Shown one piece after another: positions 33,164-40,162 of a DNA stretch of 64,000 bases. The notes beneath the pieces are model-generated. The model ran no database searches. It was not told the DNA's origin and saw nothing but the letters and a program-made list of their open reading frames with translations. The DNA is from Streptomyces sp. CG4 (lineage in GTDB: Bacteria > Actinomycetota > Actinomycetes > Streptomycetales > Streptomycetaceae), in the NCBI RefSeq assembly GCF_041080655.1, contig NZ_CP163525.1, positions 8,246,001 through 8,310,000 of the forward strand, in the 5' to 3' direction. Numbering within the stretch: position 1 is the first letter of the stretch; each line of letters opens with the position of its first letter. The translations under genes and the position numbers were made by a program.

Positions 33164-34847
33164 TGCTCGGAGCCGCGGGGCGCGGGCGGAGCAGTACGTC
33201 CTCGTCCCGCACGCCGGCGAGGCGCAGGGTCAGCAGCGCCTCGCCCGGCGGACGCCCCTGCCGGAGCCAGGCGTAGACGACCGCGGCCGCGAGCCCGGGA
33301 GCCGTGGCCGGTCCGGTCACCGTCGCCTCGACCACCCGGCCGTCGCGCAGCCCCACCAGATGACCGCCACCCCGCACGGCGCAGGCGGCCAGCAGACTGC
33401 CGGGCAGTTCGGCCAAGGTGGCCCGGGCCCAGCGCAGTGCCTCGGTCGGCGAATCGGCCGGAGCGGTCCGCTCGATCACGGATGCGCTCTCCAGCCGTCG
33501 GCGGTCGCGCTCGCCGTCCGAGCAGGCGAGATGGACGTGGCCCAGCGACCCGTCCTCGGGTCCTGTCCCGCCCTGCGCATACGCGCGCGCCGCCGCGGGA
33601 TACCGCCGTACCGTCACGACCAGGCCGGCCGACTCCTCGCTCAGCCCGGTGACGACCAGCCACGAGGTGACGGGATCGGGGGCCGGTTCCGGGGCGGGCA
33701 CCAGCAGGTCCGGCGGGGGCGCGGAGCCGGGCTCCGGGAGGCCGAGCAACTCGTAGACGACCTCGCGGAGCCGGGCCGGCGCCTGCCCCGGCGCGGCGAA
33801 GGCCCGCCGCGTGACCTCGGCGTACCGCTCGGGGGTGTGAGCGGCTACGGCATCCTCGATCTGGGCCGCCAGATCACCGCCCGGATCCAGCCGCGGGGCC
33901 GCGGCGGCCAGGTCGTGGGCCGCCGTCCCCGGCACCGCGTCCGCGCCGAACGCGCCGAGCAGGACCGGGTGGCCGAGGGCGGCGCCGTACAGGGTCACCG
34001 AGCCGTGGTCACCGATCACGACGTCCGCCGCGACGAGCGCGGGACGCCAGGCGTGCACGGGCGGCATCAGCATCAGGCCCGCATCGAGTGCCGAGGCCTG
34101 AAGCGCGCGGATCTGCCAGGACCCGTGTGCCGACCAGACGTTGGGGTGGACGATGGCCGCGATGCGGTGGGCGTCGTGGGGCAGTGCGCCGAGGAGGCGG
34201 ACCGGTAGATCGGGGTGGCGGCCGAGCAGGGAGGTGGGACCCCAGGTTGAGCTGATCACGACGAGCCGTTGCCCGTCTGCGACACCGAGAGCCTGCCGGT
34301 ATGTGTTCCGGAGGGTTCGGCCGGTGAGCAACTCGTCGTAGCAGGGGTCGCCCAGCAGCAGGGTGCGGCCGGCGGTTTTGGGGTGGGCGGCCAGGAGCTG
34401 TCGTTCCTGGTCCGGGTGCGAGACGGCGAGCCACGCGCGGCCGGACTCCAGCAGGGCGTCGGGGACGAGGCCGGACAGCCGGTCCTGCGGTCCGCGCGCG
34501 TCCGGGACGCGTTTCTGGAACCCCACACCGTGCGGCAGCACCAGAACCGGGCAGTCGCCCTCCGGTATGTCCACGTTCTCGCTGGCCGTGAGGATGAGGT
34601 CCGCGCTGATGTGCGCCAGCTGCTCCCAGGGCATGATCCGGCAACCGGACGCCTGGAGGAGATCCCGTACCCCGGAGGCGAACGCTGAGGTGGGGTCGTG
34701 GGCGAAGACCACGCTCACCCGTGGGTCGTCACGCAGCAGCGCCGGCAGCGTCTCGAGTACGCGCACGGTGGAGGTGACGGTACGGGCGGCGACGACGAGC
34801 GTCCGCTCGGCGGGGAAGGTGCGCCAGCGGTGGGCGTCGGGGCCCAC
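33156..34847 (-). CDS. Conserved protein with CDP-glycerol glycerophosphotransferase-like (GT-B) core
   Basis: The 563-residue protein has no signal peptide. Residues about 1-390 resemble the glycerophosphotransferase/UDP-GlcNAc epimerase-like fold: LVVAARTVTSTVRVLETLP, VLVLPHGVGFQKR, AWLAVSHPDQERQLLA, LLLGDPCYDELL, VVISSTWGPTSLLG and ADVVIGDHGSVTLYGAALGH. The C-terminal third (LVVTVRRYPAAARAYAQ onward) is a separate domain I do not recognise. The stop overlaps the end of the NB-ARC gene by eight bases (convergent). The GTG start is not well supported: the frame stays open upstream through the heptamer array at 34880-34970. Some Streptomyces homologues carry misleading initiation-factor names; nothing here supports that. 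Confidence 0.6.
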   Translation of the reverse strand: MGPDAHRWRTFPAERTLVVAARTVTSTVRVLETLPALLRDDPRVSVVFAHDPTSAFASGVRDLLQASGCRIMPWEQLAHISADLILTASENVDIPEGDCPVLVLPHGVGFQKRVPDARGPQDRLSGLVPDALLESGRAWLAVSHPDQERQLLAAHPKTAGRTLLLGDPCYDELLTGRTLRNTYRQALGVADGQRLVVISSTWGPTSLLGRHPDLPVRLLGALPHDAHRIAAIVHPNVWSAHGSWQIRALQASALDAGLMLMPPVHAWRPALVAADVVIGDHGSVTLYGAALGHPVLLGAFGADAVPGTAAHDLAAAAPRLDPGGDLAAQIEDAVAAHTPERYAEVTRRAFAAPGQAPARLREVVYELLGLPEPGSAPPPDLLVPAPEPAPDPVTSWLVVTGLSEESAGLVVTVRRYPAAARAYAQGGTGPEDGSLGHVHLACSDGERDRRRLESASVIERTAPADSPTEALRWARATLAELPGSLLAACAVRGGGHLVGLRDGRVVEATVTGPATAPGLAAAVVYAWLRQGRPPGEALLTLRLAGVRDEDVLLRPRPAAPSIS

Positions 34848-34878
34848 CGGAACCCGCAGAAAGCTCTCAGACGTCAGA

Positions 34879-34972
<94 letters not shown>

Positions 34973-35078
34973 GACCGTCGGCCTATCACGGGACAAGTTG
35001 GCTGACAACCCTTCAGGTCGGCTCGATTGCGGGTGCGGGCCGGTCCACGGTAACGAATCTCGCAGGGCGAGCCCAGGC

Positions 35079-35870
35079 TCAGGGGGGACCGGGCGCCGGC
35101 ACCAGGCCGAGTCGCTGGGCCCGCAGTACGGTGCCCAGGCGGTCGCGGGTGCCCAGCTTGCGGTAGATGTTCTCGACGTGCTTGTGCACCGTGCGGACCG
35201 AGATGCCGAGGCGTCGGCCGATGGCGTCGGCGGTGAGCGAGTCGGTGAGCAGCAGCAGTACGGTTGCCTCGCGGGGCGTCAGCGCAGCGTCCGCCGCCCG
35301 CTCGTCCGGCGCTCCGGCCGGGCCGAGCACGCGCCGCCACTCCTCCAGCAGCTGCCGCTGCCGCTCGACGGCCGCCAGCAGCGGCTGGGCTCGCTCCGCC
35401 ATGGCGAGCTGGTCGTCGGTGAAGTCCGTACCGGCCCGGTAGACGAGGCACCCGGTGACGGGGCTGGTGCTGTCGGGGAGCGGAACGCCCAGCATGTGGT
35501 CGACGTCCCACACGTCGTTGAGCAGACGTGCCGTCGGGCTGTCCGGCCAGGCGCGGCCCACCGCCCGGTGCGCGGTCGCCGGCATCCGGTCGGTCCTGTC
35601 CGCGTAGTGCTGGGCGAGAGGGTAGCCCGCGCGCAGCAGAGCCAGGTCCGCGTTCCCGAGCCGCTCCAACTCGGCGGCCGCGGCGTCGGGCGCCACACCG
35701 ATCGTGCCCTCGCGCTCGCTCCACTCGTCCAGCTTGTGCACGACCGCCTCACCGCCGCACAGGTCCGCCAGAGCACCGGCGAGTATCGGCCACAGGAGCG
35801 CGGGCTCCCGCTCGTGCAGCGCCGCCACGGCGACGGCCGTCATGCGTTCGTAGGCCCTGTCCAGCCCCAC
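35079..35870 (-). CDS. LuxR-family transcriptional regulator
   Basis: The 263-residue protein has an N-terminal sensor-like region (residues about 1-190, with MLGVPLPDSTSPVTGCLVYR reminiscent of GAF domains) and a C-terminal LuxR HTH: ALTPREATVLLLLTDSLTAD and GISVRTVHKHVENIYRKLG with the usual Arg/Val/Lys contacts. No receiver Asp pocket is seen, so it is an orphan regulator. GTG 35870 has aggagg immediately upstream at tight spacing; ATG 35843 is the alternative. The 3' flank contains the heptamer array, about 110 bases on. Confidence 0.85.
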   Translation of the reverse strand: MGLDRAYERMTAVAVAALHEREPALLWPILAGALADLCGGEAVVHKLDEWSEREGTIGVAPDAAAAELERLGNADLALLRAGYPLAQHYADRTDRMPATAHRAVGRAWPDSPTARLLNDVWDVDHMLGVPLPDSTSPVTGCLVYRAGTDFTDDQLAMAERAQPLLAAVERQRQLLEEWRRVLGPAGAPDERAADAALTPREATVLLLLTDSLTADAIGRRLGISVRTVHKHVENIYRKLGTRDRLGTVLRAQRLGLVPAPGPP

Positions 35871-36055
35871 CTGCCTCCTCTCCGGTCGCCTCGCGGCCCG
35901 TCCGCCCCGTCCGCGTACGTACTTGTACGCATACCACCGCCGGTCCCGGCTGTCGCACACTGCAACCCTGCGACACCGGCCTGGGCGGGACGTATGTCCC
36001 GGCGGGCCGCCGACACGGGGGAACGGCGGCCCGCCCGGTGTCGTATCCCTTCCCC

Positions 36056-36217
36056 TCACCTCCAGGCCGCGATGCAGAGCGCGCGATCCACCTCCTCGGT
36101 GCAGCGTGCCGCCGCCAGCCATGCGTGGGCGACGCGGTCCGGGTCGGCCGGCAGGAGGCGGCCGAACACATCGCGAGAGCGCTCGGCAGCCGCTGCGTGC
36201 AGTTCCGTGTACGTCAT
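36056..36217 (-). CDS. Small hypothetical protein coupled to the DUF4132 pseudogene
   Basis: The 53-residue ORF (MTYTELHAAAAERSRDVFGR start, DRALCIAAWR end) begins with an ATG that overlaps the stop of the DUF4132 remnant (ATGA). It is helical with no recognised domain. The coupling suggests it belonged to that gene's operon. I do not recognise it. Confidence 0.5.
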   Translation of the reverse strand: MTYTELHAAAAERSRDVFGRLLPADPDRVAHAWLAAARCTEEVDRALCIAAWR

Positions 36218-37066
36218 GCCGCCCGCTCCTCGTCCTCGATGTCCCGCCCCGCGTACAGCGCGGCTGCCATCCGCCTGCCCTCCGACCAGGCCACCGGCCC
36301 GACCTGACCGAGCTTCAGCACCCTTCCGGAGGGGCCGGACCAGGCCGGCGGACCGGTCTCGGTCTCCGACCAGCCGTCGTAGTCCCCCATCCACACCCGG
36401 GCCTCCACGCCCCGGCCGTCCTCCAGGACCGGGCACACGGCGTTGCCACCGCGCACGCGGTAGCCGAGCTGGGTGGCCCGGCGGTGCAGGAAGCGCAGCT
36501 CCTTGAACGAGCCGCCGACGTACTCCTCGACCTGGGTCGCCTCGGAGTCACGCGCGGCCGGCCGGTGCCAGGCCTCCCGGAAGAGCTGCTGCGCGCCCTG
36601 CTCGACGCCCACCTCGATGGCGAACTCCCGCAGCTCCGCCAGGTCTTCGAGGAGGACCGGGTGGGGGATGCGGACGAGGTCGGGGGCGATACGGACGGTG
36701 TCGCCGTCGAGGTCGACCAGGCCCAGAGCGCGCTCGGGGCCGGCGTCCCGCAGGAAGCCGACGATCTCCCGTCGGCGCCGGTGACCACGAGGTCGCGCAG
36801 CGCGGCCCGCCCGGCGGGGTCGGGCCACACGCGCGTGACGACGGCGAGCGGCACCGGCAGCGAGCGGACCATTCAGCGCTCGGCGGTGGCCAGGCACTCC
36901 CGCTCATGCCGCGCCAGCCATGCGACGAGCTGCCTGAGCCCCCACGACCGCCGGATCGTCGGCGATCTTCGGCGGCACCGACTTCAGCCGCCGTCCGGAC
37001 GCGTTGCGGCACACCACCGTGCCGTCGTCCAGGGCGACCTCGTAGACCGGCCGGCACCCACCCCAT
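36214..37066 (-). pseudogene. DUF4132 (WGR-associated, MolR-like) protein remnant
   Basis: Pieces in different minus-strand frames spell a DUF4132 domain: MGWVPA, then YEVALDDGTVVCRNASGRRL, KSVPPKIADDPAVV, LRQLVAWLARHERECLATAE, an in-frame TGA where WMVRSLPVP is expected, DPAGRAALRDLVVTGADG, and finally a long intact stretch from REIVGFLRDAGPERALGLVD to the stop. At least three frameshifts (near 37050, 36945 and 36778) and one nonsense codon separate them. DUF4132 proteins have no assigned biochemical role. Only the last ~190 codons are still open, so it is dead. Confidence 0.75.
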
Positions 37067-37123
37067 GCGTGCCTCCCGCACCCGCGTTGATCAAGTGACG
37101 GGAACTGTAGGGCAGCGCACTGA

Positions 37124-37152
37124 CAACGCCCTCCGGAAGCCGGAGGGCGTTG
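37124..37152. terminator. Hairpin terminator
   Basis: Perfect 13-bp arms (caacgccctccgg / ccggagggcgttg) with a three-base loop, 50 bases downstream of the DUF5997 stop on the minus strand. There is no U-run, as is common for actinobacterial terminators. Confidence 0.75.
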
Positions 37153-37201
37153 TGGGAAAACGGTTCTGGACCGAGACAGGGGGAGGATTCGGGGGGAGGA
37201 G

Positions 37202-37603
37202 TCAGTCGCGCTCGGCGGCCCGCTGCTCCTTCTCCTGCTTCTCCTGCTTGATCCGCACGGCCTCCTTGCGGACCTCGGCCTGGGTGGCGCGCTCCTTCTC
37301 CAGCCACTCGGGCCGCTCCTGCTTGAGCGCCTCGATCTGCTCGGTGGTCAGCGCTTCGGTGACCCCGCCGCGCGCGAGGCCGGCGATGGACACGCCGAGC
37401 TTCGCGGCGACCACAGGACGCGGGTGCGGGCCGTTGCGCCGCAGCTCGCTCAGCCACTCCGGCGGGTTCGCCTGCAGCTCGTTCAGCTCGGCGCGCGTGA
37501 CGACGCCCTCCTGGAACGAGGCGGGGGTGGCGGGGAGGTACACACCCAGCTTCTTCGCCGCGGTCGCGGGCTTCATCGACTGGGTGCTCTGCTGCGAACT
37601 CAT
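37202..37603 (-). CDS. DUF5997 family protein
   Basis: The 133-residue protein matches DUF5997: MKPATAAKKLGVYLPATPAS, FQEGVVTRAELNELQANPPE, WLSELRRNGPHPRPVVAAKL and ALTTEQIEALKQERPEWL. A charged coiled-coil tail follows (EVRKEAVRIKQEKQEKEQ). Function unknown. In actinobacteria it is commonly paired with the LysR-effector-domain gene seen divergently at 37710, with a 106-base promoter region between them. A strong hairpin follows the stop. Confidence 0.85.
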   Translation of the reverse strand: MSSQQSTQSMKPATAAKKLGVYLPATPASFQEGVVTRAELNELQANPPEWLSELRRNGPHPRPVVAAKLGVSIAGLARGGVTEALTTEQIEALKQERPEWLEKERATQAEVRKEAVRIKQEKQEKEQRAAERD

Positions 37604-37709
37604 GAGGTCAAGGGTAAGGGCCGCGTGCCCGGCCGCCGACCACGGCCGGTGACGGAGGCTGGGCCGCGGCGGGTGACGGGCGGCAGGCCGCGGCCGGTAA
37701 CCTGGCCTG

Positions 37710-38516
37710 GTGACAGGCTCGGAGGAATCACCGTCGTTCCGGCTCGCGTACGTACCCGGAGTGACGCCCGCCAAATGGGTGAGGATCTGGAACGAGCGCC
37801 TGCCGGACATCCCGCTCACCCTCGTCCAGGTCCCGGCCGCGGAGGCGCCCGAGGTGCTGCGGGCGGGCGAGGCCGACGCGGGGTTCGTACGGCTCCCCGT
37901 GGACCGTACGCACTTCAGCGCGATCCCCCTCTACACCGAGACCACGGTGGTCGTCGTCCCCAAGGACCACCTGATCACGGCCGCGGACGAGGTGACCCTC
38001 GCCGATCTCGCCGAGGAGGTGCTCTTCCACCCTCTGGACGACGTCTTCGACTGGGACAGCCCGCCCGGCGAGCCCGCCTTCGAGCGGCCCGCGACGACAC
38101 CGGACGCGATCGAGCTGGTGGCGGCGAACGTCGGCCTCCTGCTCGTGCCGCAGTCCCTGGCCCGCCTGTACCACCGCAAGGACCTCACCTACCGCCCGGT
38201 CACCGACGCCCCCCAATCCAGCATCGCCCTGTCCTGGCCGGAGGAGGCCACCACCGGCCTGGTGGAGGACTTCATCGGCATCGTGCGCGGCCGCACGGTC
38301 AACAGCACCCGGGGCCGCGCCAAGCCTCCGGCCGAGCAGCAGAAGCAGCAGCGGTCCGAACCGAAGCGTGCGGAGCCGAAGGCGAAGGGCACCCGGCAGA
38401 AGCCGGCGGCGGCGTCCACGGGCCGCAACCCGCGCGCCCGCACGGCGGGGGGCAGCGCGCGCACAGCGGGCGCCAAGCAGACCCCCAAGCGGGGCAAACC
38501 GCGCCGGAGGTCGTGA
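37710..38516 (+). CDS. LysR effector-binding-domain protein without HTH
   Basis: The 268-residue product begins directly in a LysR-type substrate-binding fold (RLAYVPGVTPAKWVRIWNER, ADAGFVRLPVDRT, ETTVVVVPKDHLITAADEV, LVAANVGLLLVPQSLARLY). It has no helix-turn-helix. Residues about 200-268 are instead a Lys/Arg-rich tail (KQQRSEPKRAEPKAKGTRQK and onward), which could bind nucleic acid nonspecifically. It is not a truncation by mutation: GTG 37710 has a cggagg-type site nearby and the partner DUF5997 is divergent. Its role is unknown; a ligand-binding partner of DUF5997 is my inference. Confidence 0.8.
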   Translation: MTGSEESPSFRLAYVPGVTPAKWVRIWNERLPDIPLTLVQVPAAEAPEVLRAGEADAGFVRLPVDRTHFSAIPLYTETTVVVVPKDHLITAADEVTLADLAEEVLFHPLDDVFDWDSPPGEPAFERPATTPDAIELVAANVGLLLVPQSLARLYHRKDLTYRPVTDAPQSSIALSWPEEATTGLVEDFIGIVRGRTVNSTRGRAKPPAEQQKQQRSEPKRAEPKAKGTRQKPAAASTGRNPRARTAGGSARTAGAKQTPKRGKPRRRS

Positions 38517-38540
38517 GAGCCGCAGCGGCGCTTCATCTGG

Positions 38541-38612
38541 AAGCCATGGAAGCCATGGATGCCATGGATGCCATGGATGCCATGGAAGCCATGGATGCCA
38601 TGGATGCCATGG
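38541..38612. repeat. Eight tandem 9-mers (gaagccatg / gatgccatg)
   Basis: 72 bases contain eight 9-mers differing only at position 3, arranged a-a-t-t-t-a-t-t. Every junction creates ccatgg. The array lies between convergent genes: 24 bases after the LysR-domain stop and four bases from the MFS stop (38617-38619). Confidence 0.95.
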
Positions 38613-38616
38613 CGTC

Positions 38617-40080
38617 CTACGCCTCCTGCCGTGCCGCCTCCCGCTTCTGCTCCGTCCGGGGACGGACCCGGCGTTCGTGCAGGTCGGCGAAGGCCAGGCA
38701 GAGGGCGAGCAGGATGATGGCGACGGAGGTGAGCAGTCCGTACTGGAGCGCGGTCGCGGGGGCGGCGCGGTTGGCCAGGTGGGCGAAGTACACCGAGCCG
38801 ACCGCGGCGACTCCGGCCGCCGAGCCGATGCGCTGCGCGGTCTGCAGTACCCCGCCCGCCGCTCCGCCTCCTCGCACGGGCACGAGGGACAGCGTGAGCG
38901 TGGTGTTCGGGGAGATGGTCAGCCCGGAGCCGATGCCGGCGACGAGCAGCGGGAGCGCGACCGCCCAGGCCACGCCCCGCCCCGGTGCCCAGTGCACGGC
39001 GGCGACGACCCCGAGCATCGCCACCGCCACCGTGCACAGCCCGGCGATCACCAGCTTGCGTCCGAAGCGCACCACAAGGCGGCCGCCGGCCGCGGCCCCC
39101 GCTGCCGACCCCGCCGCGAACGGCATGGACGACAGGCCCGCCGCCAGCGCGCCGTAGCCCATGCCGTTCTGCAGGAACAGCGTGTAGACGAAGAACAGCG
39201 TCGTGAAGCCGGCGAAGTACACCAGGCTCAGCAGCGCGCCGAGCGAGAAGGAGCGCAGGGAGAAGAGCTTGAGGTCGACGAGTGGTGCGTGGCCGCGCCG
39301 CCCCTGCCGTCGCTCCCACGCCCAGAACGCGACCAGCAGCCCGGCGCCGATCGGAAGCAGAGCCCATTTCAGCCGCCCGTGCCATTGCTGTTGCTGCACC
39401 AGGGGCAGCATCAGGGCGAGCACGCCGGAGCCGAGGAGCAGGACGCCGGGGATGTCGAAGCACTCGCGCTTGCCCGGCGAGCCGGGGGAGTGGGGCAGCA
39501 GCCGCAGCCCCGCGCAGCACACGGCCACCCCGATGGGCAGGTTGACGTAGAACACCCAGCGCCAGGCGTCGGGGCCGCCGGCCGCCTGGATCAGCAGACC
39601 GCCCGCCAGTGGGCCGACCGCCGTGGAGATGCCGATCGTGCTGCCCATGATGCCGAACGCGCGAGCCCGCTCCGCCCCCTGGAACATCTGCTGGATCAGC
39701 GCCGAGGTCTGCGGTGCGATCAGGCCCGCCGACGCCCCCTGGAGCAGCCGGAACAGCACCAGCCAGCCGGCGCCCGAGGACAGCCCGCAGGCGGCCGAGG
39801 CGAGCGTGAACAGGGCGAGCCCGGTCAGAAAGGTCCGGCGCCGTCCGCGCATGTCACCGAGGCGTCCCGCCGGGACCAGGACCAGACCGAGGGTGAGGGC
39901 GTATCCGGACATCACCCACGACAGGTCGGCCGTGCTGGCGTGCAGTCCGCGCTCCATCGAGGGCAGCGCCACATTCACGATCGACGTGTCGAGCAATGTC
40001 ATGAAGGCCGCGGTCAGACAGACGGCGAGCGCTTTCCACCGTCGGTCGTGCGGGTCCGGCCCGGCTCGGTCTGTGGTCAT
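38617..40080 (-). CDS. MFS drug transporter, 14-TMS (DHA2/EmrB-QacA) type
   Basis: The 487-residue protein has 14 predicted membrane helices. Motifs: AFMTLLDTSIVNVALPSM in helix 1 (motif D1), GRLGDMRGRRRTFLTGLALF (motif A), LFRLLQGASAGLIAPQTSAL (motif B) and GIMGSTIGISTAVGPLAGGL (motif C, the antiporter signature). It should export drugs or natural products with protons. ATG 40080 was accepted. It lies downstream of the GH127 gene on the same strand with 82 bases between. Confidence 0.9.
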   Translation of the reverse strand: MTTDRAGPDPHDRRWKALAVCLTAAFMTLLDTSIVNVALPSMERGLHASTADLSWVMSGYALTLGLVLVPAGRLGDMRGRRRTFLTGLALFTLASAACGLSSGAGWLVLFRLLQGASAGLIAPQTSALIQQMFQGAERARAFGIMGSTIGISTAVGPLAGGLLIQAAGGPDAWRWVFYVNLPIGVAVCCAGLRLLPHSPGSPGKRECFDIPGVLLLGSGVLALMLPLVQQQQWHGRLKWALLPIGAGLLVAFWAWERRQGRRGHAPLVDLKLFSLRSFSLGALLSLVYFAGFTTLFFVYTLFLQNGMGYGALAAGLSSMPFAAGSAAGAAAGGRLVVRFGRKLVIAGLCTVAVAMLGVVAAVHWAPGRGVAWAVALPLLVAGIGSGLTISPNTTLTLSLVPVRGGGAAGGVLQTAQRIGSAAGVAAVGSVYFAHLANRAAPATALQYGLLTSVAIILLALCLAFADLHERRVRPRTEQKREAARQEA

Positions 40081-40162
40081 GGGATCACGCTAGGCAGCCA
40101 CCGCACCCCGCGCACGGCGGGAACTTCCCGCTCCACCCCTGCCGACGGGGTACGACACCCCC

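Noticed and set aside
38541..38612. Repeated atg triplets considered as start codons of a small gene
   Set aside because: They come from the 9-mer array, and the downstream frames oppose the MFS gene.
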